Below, in pieces: positions 36,158 to 46,276 of a DNA stretch of 64,000 nucleotides. Below the pieces are notes generated by a model. The model was given only the letters and a program-made list of their open reading frames with translations, did not search any database and was not told the origin of the DNA. Source of the stretch: Streptomyces deccanensis (lineage in GTDB: Bacteria; Actinomycetota; Actinomycetes; Streptomycetales; Streptomycetaceae). The stretch's first letter is position 1, and every line of letters begins with the position of its first letter. Where the stretch lies: contig NZ_CP092431.1 of the NCBI RefSeq assembly GCF_022385335.1, forward strand, positions 372,001-436,000. The letters run 5' to 3'. A program made the position numbers and the translations under genes.

Positions 36158-37711
36158 ATGAAGAGAAGAACCGCACTCCAGGCCTCGATCTGCGTGGTGG
36201 CCACGCTCTCCCTCGCCGCCTGCGGCGGTGGACAGAGCGACAGCGGCAGCACCGGCCCGGTCGACCTGACCATCGCCCTGTCCTCCGCGCCCAACAGTCT
36301 GGATCCCTCCGCGGTCGCCGTCGGGCCCTTCCTCAACTACATGGACCCCGCCTACGCGACGCTGCTGACCCGCAAGCCGGACGGCAGCCTCGGGGCCGGC
36401 CTCGCGGACAAGTGGGGCTACGTCGGCAAGAAGAACACCAGGTTCGAGCTGCGCCTGCGCAAGGGCGCGAAGTTCGCCGACGGCACGCCCGTCACCTCCG
36501 CCGACGTCGTCAACTCGTTCAAGTACTTCCAGAAGGGCAGCGGGCCCGCCGTCGCCTGGTTCCGTCCGCTGACGTTCTCCACCCCCGACGACGCGACCGT
36601 CGTGGTCACGAGCCCCACGCCCAACCCTGACATGGGCACCCTGTTCACTCCCCCGTACATGGGCGGCGCCATCATCAGCCCGGCCGGGCTCAAGGCCCCG
36701 AAGAAGCTGGCCTCCACCACCTTCGGCGCCGGACCCTACGTCTACGACGCCAAGCAGTCCGTCTCCGGCGACCACTACGTCTACGTCCCGAACAAGAACT
36801 TCTACGACCAGGACGCCATCCACTTCAAGAAGATCACCGTCCGGGTGATGCCCAACGTCAACTCCCAGGTGCAGGCCCTGAAGTCCGGCCAGATCGACCT
36901 CATGTACGGCACCCCGGACGTGGCGCCGACCGTCAAGGGCGACAAGGCGATCACCACGCTCCAGAAGCCCACCACCTGGGCGGGCCTGTTCCTCCTCGAC
37001 CGTGACGGCACCGTCGTCAAGGGGCTCGGCGACGAGCGGGTCCGGCAGGCGCTGAACTTCGCCGTCGACCGCGCGGCGATCACGAAGGCGGTCTACGGCG
37101 ACTACGGCACCCCCGTGTCGCAGCCGCAGATGCCCGGCTACGACGGCTACAGCAAGGCCGCAGCGGAGATGTACCCCTACGACCCCGCCAAGGCGAAGAA
37201 GCTGCTGAAGGACGCGGGCTACGCCAAGGGCCTGACCATCCCCGTGAACTACGGGTCGTTCGACCCGTCCACGACCAAGATGATCCAGGCCGTGCAGGAT
37301 CAACTCGCCAAGGTGGGCGTCAAGTTGAAGCTGCGAGCCGCCACGAACTTCGGCGGCTGGATCAACGACCTGCTGACGAAGAAGTACGCGGCCACCGTGC
37401 TCTCGCCCGGCACCGGCGGCGAGGCCAACTTCTACGCTCAGCAGCCGCCGTTCAGCAAGACGGGCATCATGAACGTCTTCCAGGTGTCCGATCCGGACGT
37501 CGACGCCGCCTTCACCCGGCTCGCCGCGGCGCCCCCGAAGTCCAGTGCGCAGGCGTCGAAGGACCTCACCGACGTGATCGTGCGCAAGGCGCTCGCCCTG
37601 CCGATCTCCGGGACCGACACGATCGCCATGTTCAACAGCAAGCTGCGCGGGGTGAAGTTCCCGGAGGGCGGCGCACAGCTGACCTCCAACACCCTGTGGA
37701 CCACCGGCTGA
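36158..37711 (+). CDS. ABC transporter substrate-binding lipoprotein, family 5 (oligopeptide/oligosaccharide type)
   Basis: A 517-residue SBP family 5 protein; lipobox LAAC (Cys22). It has the family's LRKGAKFADGTPVTSADVVNSF block and the later VRQALNFAVDRAAI segment. Start 36158 follows CGGAG. Family 5 binders take peptides, nickel or, in several bacteria, plant oligosaccharides; the GH78/GH43 neighbours and LacI control argue for an oligosaccharide. First gene of a four-gene transport operon. Confidence 0.9.
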   Translation: MKRRTALQASICVVATLSLAACGGGQSDSGSTGPVDLTIALSSAPNSLDPSAVAVGPFLNYMDPAYATLLTRKPDGSLGAGLADKWGYVGKKNTRFELRLRKGAKFADGTPVTSADVVNSFKYFQKGSGPAVAWFRPLTFSTPDDATVVVTSPTPNPDMGTLFTPPYMGGAIISPAGLKAPKKLASTTFGAGPYVYDAKQSVSGDHYVYVPNKNFYDQDAIHFKKITVRVMPNVNSQVQALKSGQIDLMYGTPDVAPTVKGDKAITTLQKPTTWAGLFLLDRDGTVVKGLGDERVRQALNFAVDRAAITKAVYGDYGTPVSQPQMPGYDGYSKAAAEMYPYDPAKAKKLLKDAGYAKGLTIPVNYGSFDPSTTKMIQAVQDQLAKVGVKLKLRAATNFGGWINDLLTKKYAATVLSPGTGGEANFYAQQPPFSKTGIMNVFQVSDPDVDAAFTRLAAAPPKSSAQASKDLTDVIVRKALALPISGTDTIAMFNSKLRGVKFPEGGAQLTSNTLWTTG

Positions 37712-37720
37712 CGAGGGCAG

Positions 37721-38662
37721 ATGTTTCCCATCATTCTCCGCAGGCTGGCGCTGTCCGTGCCGCTGCTGGTGATCGTCTCGGCGATCACCTTCCTCCTGGA
37801 GTCGTTCGTGCCGGGTGACCCGGCACGAACGGTCCTCGGCATCAACGCGACGCAGGAGCAGTACGACGCGCTGAGGGCGGCCATGCACCTCGACCAGCCG
37901 GTCGTCGTGCAGTACTGGCTCTACCTCCGCGACGCCGTGCGCGGCGACCTCGGCAGCTCGTTGTTCTCCGGTGAATCCGTGCTGGGGCTGATCGGGCAGC
38001 GTCTGCCGGTCACCCTGGCGCTGGTGATCGGAGGCACCGTGGTCGCGACCGTGGTCGGTGTGACGCTCGGCGTGTTCAGCGCGACACGCGGCCGGGTCGG
38101 CCGCCGGGTGTTCGACGTCGTGTCGCTGCTGGGCAGCGCGGTGCCCAACTTCTGGATCGCCCTGGTCCTGGTCGCCGTGTTCGCCGTCAAGTTCGCCGTC
38201 TTCCCGGCGACCGGGTACACCCCGTTCGCCGAGTCGCCGGGGCAGTGGGCGCTCGGCCTGGTGCTGCCCGTGATCTCGCTCGCCATCGGCGGGATCGCGT
38301 TCATCTCCAAGGTCACCCGGGACGCGATGCTGACCACCCTCGGCCTGGACCACATCAGAACACTGCGGGCCTCCGGTGTCCGCCCCACCTCGATCATCTG
38401 GAAGCACGCCCTGCGGGGCTGCGGACTGCCGGTGGTGACCACCATCGGTCTGATGATGGTCACCTTCATCCCCGGCACGATCCTCGTCGAGAACGTCTTC
38501 ACCCTGCCCGGCCTCGGCACCACCGTCGTGGACGCGACCAACCAGCACGATCTCCCGGTCGTCCAGGGGCTCACCATCACCTTCACGGTCATGGTCATCG
38601 TGGTGAACCTGCTCGTGGACGTCCTCTACAGCCTCCTCAACCCGAAGGTACGGACGGAATGA
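37721..38662 (+). CDS. Opp/Dpp-type ABC permease (DppB-like)
   Basis: A 313-residue permease with about six helices; the N-terminal segment (IILRRLALSVPLLVIVSAITF) and the loop TRDAMLTTLGLDHIRTLRASGV are hallmarks of the DppB/OppB group. It begins 9 nt after the binding-protein gene and overlaps the next gene by 4 nt. Confidence 0.92.
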   Translation: MFPIILRRLALSVPLLVIVSAITFLLESFVPGDPARTVLGINATQEQYDALRAAMHLDQPVVVQYWLYLRDAVRGDLGSSLFSGESVLGLIGQRLPVTLALVIGGTVVATVVGVTLGVFSATRGRVGRRVFDVVSLLGSAVPNFWIALVLVAVFAVKFAVFPATGYTPFAESPGQWALGLVLPVISLAIGGIAFISKVTRDAMLTTLGLDHIRTLRASGVRPTSIIWKHALRGCGLPVVTTIGLMMVTFIPGTILVENVFTLPGLGTTVVDATNQHDLPVVQGLTITFTVMVIVVNLLVDVLYSLLNPKVRTE

Positions 38663-40452
38663 CCACTGTCGAGGCGCCCCCGAGGGCGCGATCACGGGCG
38701 AGGCTCAACCCCTTCGCCGGGATATGGCGCCGCCCCTTCGCGGCCGCGGCACTGGTCGTGGTCGTCGGGATCACCGTCGCCGTGATCCTCGCCCCGCTGC
38801 TGGCACCGCATCCGCCCCTGGCGCAGGACCTGCTGCACACGCTGTCCGGTCCGTCGGCGAACCACCCGCTGGGCACCGACGTGCTCGGCCGCGACGTGCT
38901 GAGCCGGCTCCTGTACGGCGGACGGCCCACCCTGGTCGGCGTGGCCGCGGCCGTCCTGGTGTACGCCTTCGTCGGCCTGTCCCTGGGGGTGCTGGCCGGC
39001 TATCTGCGCGGCTGGACCGACCGGGTCATCGTCGCCGTCCTGGACGTCATGCTCTCGGTGCCGACGGTCATCATCACGCTCGCCGTGCTCGCGATCTTCT
39101 TCCAGAGCAATGTCGCCGCCATGGTCACGCTCGGCTTCTTCGCCTCCGCGGGTCTCGCCCGGATCATCCGCAGCACCTGTCTGGCGCTGCGCGAGGAACT
39201 GTTCGTGGACGCCGCGCGGGTGTCCGGGCTCGGCCCGGCGCGGATCATGGCCCGGCACATCCTCCCCCGGCTGACCGGGCAGGTGCTGGTCCCGGTCTTC
39301 CTCTTCTCCGGCAACGCCCTCGCCATCCAGACCGGCCTCGGCTTCCTCGGCCTGGCCACCCCCGCGCCCGCCCCCAGCTGGGGCGGCATGGTCGGGGAGG
39401 CGGCGCAGATCATGCAGCAGGACCCCTATCTGCTGTTCGTCTCCGGCGGGGTGATCGGCCTGATGTCCCTGTCCTTCGGGCTCGTCGGCGACGGCCTGCG
39501 GGACCTCGAACAGGACAAGCGGCAGGCTACCGGCGGCCGGTCGCGGCGGCCCGTCCCCGCGGTGGCCCTCGACAAGGCCGTCGAGCCGTCGGGCACCGCG
39601 CCGGTCGGGGCGGTGCTCGCCGTGCGGGACTACTCCATCGCGTTCGGCACCGAGCAGGGTCCCCGTACCGTCGTCGACTCCATCGGCTTCAGCGTCCGAC
39701 CTGGCGAGATCTTCGGCCTCGTGGGCGAGTCCGGCAGCGGCAAGACGGTGACGGGGCTGTCCCTGCTCGGGCTGCTCCCGCCCAACGGAGCAGTGACGAG
39801 CGGCGCGGCCTGGCTGGCCGGCACCCGCGTCAGCGGCCTGGCGGAACGGGAGTTGCAGCGCCTGAGGGGCCGCGAGATCGCCCTGGTGTCGCAGGAGCCC
39901 ATGGTGGCGCTGGACCCGTACTTCACCATCGGCTCCCAGCTCACCGAGGTGATCCGGCGCACCAGCGACGTGGCGGACGGCGGCAAGGACCCCGTACGGC
40001 AGCGGATCCGTGAGCTGCTGACCAGCGTCCAGCTGCGCGATCCCGACGACGTCGCGCGCCGGTACCCGCACGAACTGTCCGGCGGCATGCTCCAGCGTGT
40101 CGTCATCGCCATGGCGCTGGCCGGGTCGCCGAAGGTGCTGATCGCCGACGAACCCACCACGGCACTGGACGTGACCGTGCAGGCGGGCATCCTGGACCTG
40201 CTGCGGTCGCTGCGCGACGAGCACGGCATGGCGATCGTCCTGATCACCCACGACCTGGGCGTGGTCGCCGACAGCTGCGACCGCGCGATCGTGATGGAGC
40301 AGGGCCGGATCGTGGAGGAGGGCTCGGTCGAGGACATCTTCTACCGGCCCCGGCACCCGTACACGAAGAAGCTCATCGAGAGCACACCCAGCATCGCTCG
40401 CACCGGGGACAGGACCGAGGGCGTGGCCGAGACCGAGGGCAGGATCGCGTGA
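38659..40452 (+). CDS. Fused Opp/Dpp-type ABC permease and ATPase (DppC-DppD)
   Basis: A 597-residue single-chain fusion. Residues 1 to about 295 are a DppC permease ([22 protein letters not shown] in the N-terminal half, a [22 protein letters not shown] coupling loop). A Pro/Arg/Ala linker follows, and from about 320 an ATPase with Walker A GESGSGKT (356-363), signature LSGGMLQR (from 473) and Walker [10 protein letters not shown]. Such fusions are known in actinobacteria and fix the permease:ATPase ratio. ATG 38659 and the 3' end each overlap neighbours by 4 nt. Confidence 0.92.
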   Translation: MTTVEAPPRARSRARLNPFAGIWRRPFAAAALVVVVGITVAVILAPLLAPHPPLAQDLLHTLSGPSANHPLGTDVLGRDVLSRLLYGGRPTLVGVAAAVLVYAFVGLSLGVLAGYLRGWTDRVIVAVLDVMLSVPTVIITLAVLAIFFQSNVAAMVTLGFFASAGLARIIRSTCLALREELFVDAARVSGLGPARIMARHILPRLTGQVLVPVFLFSGNALAIQTGLGFLGLATPAPAPSWGGMVGEAAQIMQQDPYLLFVSGGVIGLMSLSFGLVGDGLRDLEQDKRQATGGRSRRPVPAVALDKAVEPSGTAPVGAVLAVRDYSIAFGTEQGPRTVVDSIGFSVRPGEIFGLVGESGSGKTVTGLSLLGLLPPNGAVTSGAAWLAGTRVSGLAERELQRLRGREIALVSQEPMVALDPYFTIGSQLTEVIRRTSDVADGGKDPVRQRIRELLTSVQLRDPDDVARRYPHELSGGMLQRVVIAMALAGSPKVLIADEPTTALDVTVQAGILDLLRSLRDEHGMAIVLITHDLGVVADSCDRAIVMEQGRIVEEGSVEDIFYRPRHPYTKKLIESTPSIARTGDRTEGVAETEGRIA

Positions 40453-41288
40453 CCGGAACTCCCGTACTCCAGATCGACGGCCTCGCGGTGCGTTACCCGG
40501 GCCGAGGCTTCCGCAAGCCCCCGACCACCGTCATCGAGGAGGTGTCGTTCGAGGTCGGCCGTGCCGAGACGGTGGCCCTGGTGGGCGAGTCCGGCTCGGG
40601 CAAGACCACCATCGGCCGCGCGGTGCTGGGCCTGACCCCGGTCAGCGGCGGACGCGTCCGGCTCGACGGCCGGGACACCACCCACCTCACCGGCCGGGCC
40701 CGCCGGCTGCTCGCCCCCGACCTCCAGGCGATCTTCCAGAACCCGTACGGATCGCTCAACCCGGCGCTGCCGGTGGGCCGGACGCTGGCCGAGCCGCTGC
40801 TCGCCGACTCGTCCCGGTCCCCCGGCGAGGTCCGCGACGACATCGCCGAACTGCTGCGCAGGGTCGGGCTGCCGGAGGACGCGGCGGACCGGTACCCGGC
40901 GCAGTTCAGCGGAGGTCAGCGCCAGCGCATCGCCATCGCCCGGGCGGTCGCCCGCAAGCCGAAGCTGATCATCTGCGACGAGCCGACGAGCGCCCTCGAC
41001 GTCACCACCCAGGCGGCCGCGCTGGAGCTCCTCGCCGAGCTGCAGTGCACGCTCGGCTGTGCGTATCTGTTCATCACGCACGACCTCGCCGTCGTCAAGG
41101 AGTTCGCGGACCGCACGCTGGTCCTGCAGCACGGGCGCATCGTGGAGGAGGGAAACAGCGTCGACGTGTGCGACCGGCCCCGGCACGAGTACACCCGCCG
41201 TCTGGTGGCGGCCGCACCCGTGCCCGACCCGGACCTGCAACGGCGGCGCCGGGAGCAGCGGTCGCTTCAGCTCTCCAGCGGCTCGTAG
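40449..41288 (+). CDS. Opp/Dpp-type ABC ATP-binding protein (DppF-like)
   Basis: A 279-residue ATPase: Walker [10 protein letters not shown] (46-54), signature FSGGQRQR (153-160), Walker B IICDEPTSALD (from about 174). It is the last gene of the transport operon and pairs with the ATPase half of the fusion. Its 3' end overlaps that of the convergent GH43 gene by 22 nt, leaving no room for a terminator hairpin between them. Confidence 0.93.
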   Translation: MTGTPVLQIDGLAVRYPGRGFRKPPTTVIEEVSFEVGRAETVALVGESGSGKTTIGRAVLGLTPVSGGRVRLDGRDTTHLTGRARRLLAPDLQAIFQNPYGSLNPALPVGRTLAEPLLADSSRSPGEVRDDIAELLRRVGLPEDAADRYPAQFSGGQRQRIAIARAVARKPKLIICDEPTSALDVTTQAAALELLAELQCTLGCAYLFITHDLAVVKEFADRTLVLQHGRIVEEGNSVDVCDRPRHEYTRRLVAAAPVPDPDLQRRRREQRSLQLSSGS

Positions 41289-42784
41289 TCGAACCAGTCG
41301 AAGTGGACGGAGGCCGCGGAGGCGAACATGCCGAACACCCGGCCGGTGAAGCCTCCGGCGACCTCCGTGGACAGGTACCGCCCGTCCAGCGAGGCGAGTT
41401 CGACGTAGGTGCCGTCCGGTTCCTCGTAGCCGAGCGAGACGTGGTCGGGGCCGGTCCGCGCGTCGGTCATGGGCGTGGGGGCCGTCTCGGCGCGGAGCAC
41501 CACGGGCCCGGGGGGTACGGGCCGGGATGCCACGACCGTGCTCAACGGGCCGATGCGGGCGCGGACCCGCACCTGTCCGTCGCTCGTCTCGACCGCGTAG
41601 TGGTGCAGTTCGTCGAGGCGTACGGCGAGGCCGCCCTGCCCCTGCTCCCGCGTCACGTCGACCAGGGTGCGCACCCGGCACGACGGGTGCTGCTGACGTC
41701 GTCCCACGAACGTCACGTCGGCGTCGTCGAGGGATCCGCCACGGGCCCGCAGGGTCAGTGAACCGGGCCGTTCCTTGGTGGTGCAGTCCTCCGGGGGGCG
41801 CCGGCGCAGCGAGATCCAGTGCGGCGCCAGTTCGGCGGCGTCGAAGTCGTCCCGGATCTCCGGTGCGCCGGCGGGTGGGGTGAGGGGCCAGGGCGGTGCG
41901 GGCATGGTGGTCGACAGTTCACCGACGACGGGCCAGCCGTCGACCCATTCGACGGGCACCAGGTAGGTCTCCCGGCCGAGTACGTGCCAGCCGGGGGTGC
42001 CGCCACCGGGCCGGACGCCGAGCAGCACCATCCACCACGAACCGTCCGGTCCCTGCACGAGGTCGGCGTGGCCGGTGTTCTGGATGGGGTGGTCCGTGCC
42101 GCGGTGGCTGAGGATCGGGTTGGCCGGGCAGGGCTCGAACGGGCCGGTGGGGCTGCTGCCGCGGGCGATCGAGACGCCGTGGCCCCGCTCGGTGCCGCCT
42201 TCGGCGATGAGGAGATACCAGTGGTCGCCGATGTGGTAAAGGTGCGGTGCTTCGGGGGCCTTGGCGCCGGGTGCCCCGGACCACAGGTGCCGGCGGGTGC
42301 CGGACGTCTGCCCGGTGTGGGGGTCGAGGCCGATCTGCCCGACTCCGGCGGTGGTGCACCAGCAGGTGCCGTCGTCGTCCCAGGCGAGGTCGGGGTCGAT
42401 GCCGTGCACCCCGGGCAGCCGGATCGGGTCGGACCAGGGTCCGGCCGGGTCGGTGGCGGTGAACAGCAGATTGCCGTCGCCGCTGACGTTGGTGACGATC
42501 AGCCAGAAGCGGCCGTCGTGGTGGCGCAGGGTGGGCGCGTAGATCCCGCCCGAGGAGGCCGTGTCCGGGGGGAGCCGCAGTTGGCTCGGGCGGTCGAGGG
42601 CGTTGCCGATCTGGGTCCAGTGCACGAGGTCCCGGCTGTGGAAGAGGGGGACGCCCGGAAAGTACTCGAAGCTGGAGCAGGCGAGGTAGTAGTCGTCGCC
42701 CGCGCGGCAGACGGAGGGGTCGGGGTAGAAGCCGGGGATCACCGGATTGCTGATGGTGGGGTCCGTCTCGGACACGCTGGTCAC
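41267..42784 (-). CDS. Glycoside hydrolase GH43 with C-terminal beta-sandwich
   Basis: A 505-residue enzyme of the beta-xylosidase/arabinofuranosidase type. The five-bladed propeller shows the GH43 triad: Asp22 in FYPDPSV (base), Asp130 in HGIDPDL (pKa modulator) and Glu178 in APEAPHLY (acid). Residues about 310-505 are a second beta-sandwich as in GH43_C2 xylosidases. No signal peptide, so it is probably intracellular. GTG 42784 is preferred because AAAGGA lies just upstream; a GTG at 42808 falls inside the operator. Acts with the adjacent LacI regulator and GH5 enzymes. Confidence 0.85.
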   Translation of the reverse strand: MTSVSETDPTISNPVIPGFYPDPSVCRAGDDYYLACSSFEYFPGVPLFHSRDLVHWTQIGNALDRPSQLRLPPDTASSGGIYAPTLRHHDGRFWLIVTNVSGDGNLLFTATDPAGPWSDPIRLPGVHGIDPDLAWDDDGTCWCTTAGVGQIGLDPHTGQTSGTRRHLWSGAPGAKAPEAPHLYHIGDHWYLLIAEGGTERGHGVSIARGSSPTGPFEPCPANPILSHRGTDHPIQNTGHADLVQGPDGSWWMVLLGVRPGGGTPGWHVLGRETYLVPVEWVDGWPVVGELSTTMPAPPWPLTPPAGAPEIRDDFDAAELAPHWISLRRRPPEDCTTKERPGSLTLRARGGSLDDADVTFVGRRQQHPSCRVRTLVDVTREQGQGGLAVRLDELHHYAVETSDGQVRVRARIGPLSTVVASRPVPPGPVVLRAETAPTPMTDARTGPDHVSLGYEEPDGTYVELASLDGRYLSTEVAGGFTGRVFGMFASAASVHFDWFDYEPLES

Positions 42785-42808
42785 CCTCAGGGGTCCTTTC
42801 GCAGTCAC

Positions 42809-42838
42809 GAAAGTTTCTCTGCCTCTATGGAAAGTTTC
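42809..42838 (-). promoter_or_regulatory. Two GAAAGTTTC boxes upstream of GH43
   Basis: GAAAGTTTC occurs at 42809-42817 and 42830-42838, 21 bp apart (two helical turns), directly upstream of the GH43 start. The same 9-mer is found upstream of both GH5 genes. Confidence 0.65.
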
Positions 42839-42869
42839 CCGACCAGGCTAGTAACGGCCGTCCGGGCGG

Positions 42870-43946
42870 TCAATGGCCTCGCCGGTCGGCTTCCGGGGGC
42901 GGCGCGGTGCTGGCCCGGACCGTCAGGGTCGTCGCGATCTCCAGCCCGGCCTGCGGCGCCGCCTCGCCCCGGCCGAGGGTGAGCGCCAGTTCGGTCGCTG
43001 CCACGGCCATCTCGGTCAGCGGCTGGTGAACGGTCGTCAGGGGCGGGTCGACCCAGGCCACGACCGGCAGGTCGTCGAATCCGACGACGCTCAGGTCGTC
43101 GGGGATCCGCAGTCCCGCCTCGCGTGCCGCCTGGTAGACGCCGAGCGCCTGGAGGTCGTTGGTGGTGAAGATCGCCGTCGGACGGTCGGGCAGGGCCAGC
43201 AGGGAGTGTGCCGCCCGGTGCCCGTCCTCGGGCGTGAGGGGCGCGTGCACGACGAGTTCCGGGTCGACCGGCAGACCGGCGGCCCCCATCGCGGAGCGGT
43301 ATCCGTCCAGGCGGGCGCAGCAGTACAGCTGGTCACGCGGGCCGGCGATCATGGCGATACGGCGGTGGCCGAGTTCGGTGAGGTGGCGGGTCGCGGCCCG
43401 GCCGCCGGACCAGTTGGTGGCACCCACGAACGGGACGTCGTCGGGCAGTTCCGTGGCCGGGTCGAAGACGACGAACGGGATGCCCTTCGCCCTGAGTTGC
43501 TCCCGCTCGGCCTCGGACAGCTGGGCCACGGACAGGACGCAGTTCGGCCGCCGGGCGACGGTGTCGTCCCAGGTGAGCGGGTCCGAGTCGTGCAGTCCGA
43601 ACTCGGAGACCATGACGCCGACGCGGTGGCGGCGGGCGACCCGCTCGACACCCCTGATGATCTCGGCCGCCCACAGGTGCTCCAGCTCGCGGAACACGAG
43701 CTCCACGACGTTGTTGCGCTGCGCGCCGGTCGGCTTGCGGTAGCCGTAGCGCTCGACCAGTTCCTCGACGCGGGCGCGGGTGTCCGCGGAGACGCCGGAC
43801 CTGCCGTTGATGACCTTGGAGACGGTGGGGACCGACACCCCCGCCGACTCGGCGATGAACGCGATCGTGACCGGCCGGGACGTGTCGCCCCGTCCCTCGT
43901 CGCCGTCCACGCCGTCCACCGGCCCGTCGGCCGTGTAGTCCGCCAA
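42870..43946 (-). CDS. LacI-family regulator of plant-cell-wall hydrolases
   Basis: A 358-residue repressor. An acidic N-terminal extension (about 25 residues) precedes the helix-turn-helix VTIAFIAESAGVSVPTVSKV and the hinge NGRSGVSADTRARV; the sensor domain contains VVGFDDLPVVAWVDPPLTTV. The TTG start at 43946 is weak; GTG codons 9-12 residues downstream are alternatives. It lies between the GH43 gene and a GH5 gene, each with GAAAGTTTC boxes, the likely operator. Palindromes of the GAAANTTTC type are, from memory, associated with xylanase promoters in streptomycetes. Confidence 0.88.
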   Translation of the reverse strand: MADYTADGPVDGVDGDEGRGDTSRPVTIAFIAESAGVSVPTVSKVINGRSGVSADTRARVEELVERYGYRKPTGAQRNNVVELVFRELEHLWAAEIIRGVERVARRHRVGVMVSEFGLHDSDPLTWDDTVARRPNCVLSVAQLSEAEREQLRAKGIPFVVFDPATELPDDVPFVGATNWSGGRAATRHLTELGHRRIAMIAGPRDQLYCCARLDGYRSAMGAAGLPVDPELVVHAPLTPEDGHRAAHSLLALPDRPTAIFTTNDLQALGVYQAAREAGLRIPDDLSVVGFDDLPVVAWVDPPLTTVHQPLTEMAVAATELALTLGRGEAAPQAGLEIATTLTVRASTAPPPEADRRGH

Positions 43947-44051
43947 GATCGCCCGCCCGTCTGCTGGTTGTCCGCTTCATTCTGGCATCTCGGGTCGCCG
44001 CGACTGTGGCCTCCGAAGCGTCCTCATGTTAATTTCTCCGCCGCTGAGAGA

Positions 44052-44060
44052 GAAAGTTTC
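44052..44060 (+). promoter_or_regulatory. GAAAGTTTC box upstream of the GH5-CBM enzyme
   Basis: One GAAAGTTTC at 44052-44060, flanked by GAGAGA and CTTCTCTTC so that the dyad is extended imperfectly. It lies 79 bp upstream of the signal-peptide start of the GH5 gene. Confidence 0.6.
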
Positions 44061-44138
44061 CTTCTCTTCGAGTTCGCATCTCCTGGCCTCCGGGCCGGTT
44101 CCACGCGTCGCACACCCCCACTTCAGAAGGTGCACGTG

Positions 44139-45859
44139 ATGACGAGAAGACTCGCAAGCGGACGACTCGCAAGCGCACTGACGGCGTTGCTCCTGGCGCT
44201 CGTCCTGATCCCGCTCATGCCCGCCACCGCACGGGCCGCCGATCCCCCCGTCCCCCCCCGGCAAGCTCCCCGGCCGCCCGCAGCGCGGTGGCGGCCATGC
44301 AGCCCGGGTGGAACCTGGGCAACACCTACGACGCCATCCCCGACGAGACGTCCTGGGGCAACCCTCCGGTGACCCGGGCCCTCTTCCAGAAGGTCAGGTC
44401 ACAGGGGTTCAAGAGCATCCGCCTGCCCGTCACCTGGGGCATCCACCAGGGCGGCGCCCCCGACCACACGATCGACGCGGCCTGGATGGCGAAGGTGCGC
44501 CAGGTCGTCGACCTGGCACTGGACGAGAACCTGTACGTCCTGCTGAACATGCACCACGACTCCTGGATGTGGGTCGACACCCTCCCCACGGACCACGACA
44601 CCGTCCTCGCCCGCTACCGAGCCACCTGGACGCAGATAGCGGCGGAGTTCCGCGACAGGTCGCCCCGGCTGGCGCTGGAGAGCATCAACGAGCCCACGTT
44701 CACCGGCACCTCCGGCGACGACGAGAACTACCGGCTGCTGGCCGAGCTCAACCGGGTCTTCCACCGCGTCGTCCGCGACTCGGGCGGCGGCAACGCGAAC
44801 CGGCTGCTCGTGCTGCCCACCCTGTACACCAACGCCGACCAGGGCCGCCTCGACGCGCTGGCCGCCGAGCTGGCGGAGCTGCGCGACCCCATGGTGGCCA
44901 CGACGGTCCACTTCTACGGCTGGTGGCCGTTCAGTGTGAACATCGCCGGGTACACCCGGTTCGACGCGACCTCGGAGCAGGACCTGACGGCCACCTTCGA
45001 CCGGGTGCACGCCGCGTTCACCGCGCGCGGCATCCCCGTCGTCATCGGCGAGTACGCCCTGCTGGCCTACGACCACAACCGGCCCGGCATCATCCAACGG
45101 GGAGAGCAGCGCAAGTACTTCGAGTTCCTGGGCGACTACGCCCGCCGTAGGAATTTCACCACCATGCTGTGGGACGCCGGTCAGTTCCTGAACCGCACCA
45201 CCCTCCGATGGCGCGACGCGGAGCTGTTCGGGCAGATTAAGTCGAGCTGGACCACCCGTTCCGGGACCGCCTCCAGCGACGAGGTGTTCCTGCCGCGATC
45301 GAGTGCCATCACCGCCGAGGACCTCACCCTCAACCCCAACGGCACCGACTTCCAGGGGCTGCGGCACGGCTCCCGCAACCTCCGCCAGGGCAGGGACTAC
45401 ACGCTCTCCGGCAACCGGCTCACCCTGACGGCCACCGCGCTGACCGAGCTGGCCGGTGACCGGGCGTACGGGGTCAACGCGACACTGGAGGCGCGGTTCT
45501 CCCGGGGCGTGCCCTGGCGGATCGACGTGATCACCGCCGACAGCCCGGTGCTCTCGGCCGCCTCCGGGAGCACCACCGGCCTGGCGATCCCGACCCGCTT
45601 CCGGGGCGACCGGCTCGCCACCATGGAGGCCCGGTACGACGACGGGAGCAACGCGGGACCGGCGAACTGGACCTCGTACCAGCAGTGGGACACCGCGTTC
45701 TCGGCCTACACCGACGACGCCATCAAGCTGACCGCCGAGTTCTTCACCTCCCTGCGGGAGAACTCCCGGGTGACGCTCACCTTCCACTTCTGGAGCGGCG
45801 CGAAGGCGACGTACCACGTCACCAAGTCGGGGGGCACCGTGACCGGTTCGCCCGCCTGA
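44139..45859 (+). CDS. Secreted GH5 endoglucanase with CBM_X2 and CBM46-like modules, frameshifted after the signal peptide
   Basis: A Sec signal peptide (MTRRLASGRL, hydrophobic core, cleavage near ATARA-AD) is encoded from 44139 in one frame; the catalytic domain continues from about 44261 in another. The switch falls in a C6-G-T-C8 tract (44244-44259); one more C would restore a single frame. The GH5 barrel starts at MQPGWNLGNTYD; the acid Glu is codon 44690-44692 (INEPT), the nucleophile Glu codon 45050-45052 (IGEYALL). After it come an Ig-like CBM_X2 module (DEVFLPRSSAITAEDLTLNPNG) and a CBM46-like beta module, the layout of Bacillus Cel5B-type xyloglucan/glucan-active enzymes. Without the signal the domain could start at GTG 44288. 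Confidence 0.82.
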
Positions 45860-45883
45860 TCCCGGTCGGCGAAGGGAGGGCCC

Positions 45884-46276
45884 CTACTTCGGTTCCGTCG
45901 CGATCTGGATCAGGTTGCCGCAGGTGTCGTCGAAGACGGCGGTGGTGACGGGGCCCATCTCCACGGGCTCCTGGACGAAGCGCACGCCGAGGCCGCGCAG
46001 CCGCTCGTACTCCGCGCGCACGTCGTCGACGGCGAACTGGGCGAGCGGGATGCCGTCCTCGACGAGGGCGTCCCGGTAGGTCCTGGCGGCCGGATGACCG
46101 GCGGGCTCCAGGAGGAGTTCGGTGCCGTGGGGCTCGTCGGGTGAGACGACCGTCAGCCAGCGGTCCTTCTCGCCCACCGGGACGTCGTGCTTCTTCACGA
46201 AGCCCAGGATCTCGGTGTAGAAGTGCTCGGCCTTGGCCTGGTCGTCGACGAAGACGCTGGTCAGATGGATCTTCAC
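45884..46276 (-). CDS. VOC (glyoxalase/bleomycin-resistance fold) protein
   Basis: A 130-residue vicinal oxygen chelate protein with two beta-alpha-beta-beta-beta modules: IHLTSVFVDDQAKAEHFYTEILGF and the second near IPLAQFAVDDVRAEYERL; the C-terminus GPVTTAVFDDTCGNLIQI holds a typical metal-side Asp/Asn region. GTG 46276 overlaps the ArsR stop by 4 nt (GTGA) with AGGAG upstream. Co-transcribed with the ArsR regulator, a common pairing; likely a stress or detoxification enzyme of unknown substrate. Confidence 0.88.
   Translation of the reverse strand: MKIHLTSVFVDDQAKAEHFYTEILGFVKKHDVPVGEKDRWLTVVSPDEPHGTELLLEPAGHPAARTYRDALVEDGIPLAQFAVDDVRAEYERLRGLGVRFVQEPVEMGPVTTAVFDDTCGNLIQIATEPK

Noticed and set aside
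36056..38695. 879-codon open frame antisense to the Opp binding protein and permease
   Set aside because: Shadow of two well-supported genes; His/Asp/Gly/Arg-rich, no recognisable domain.
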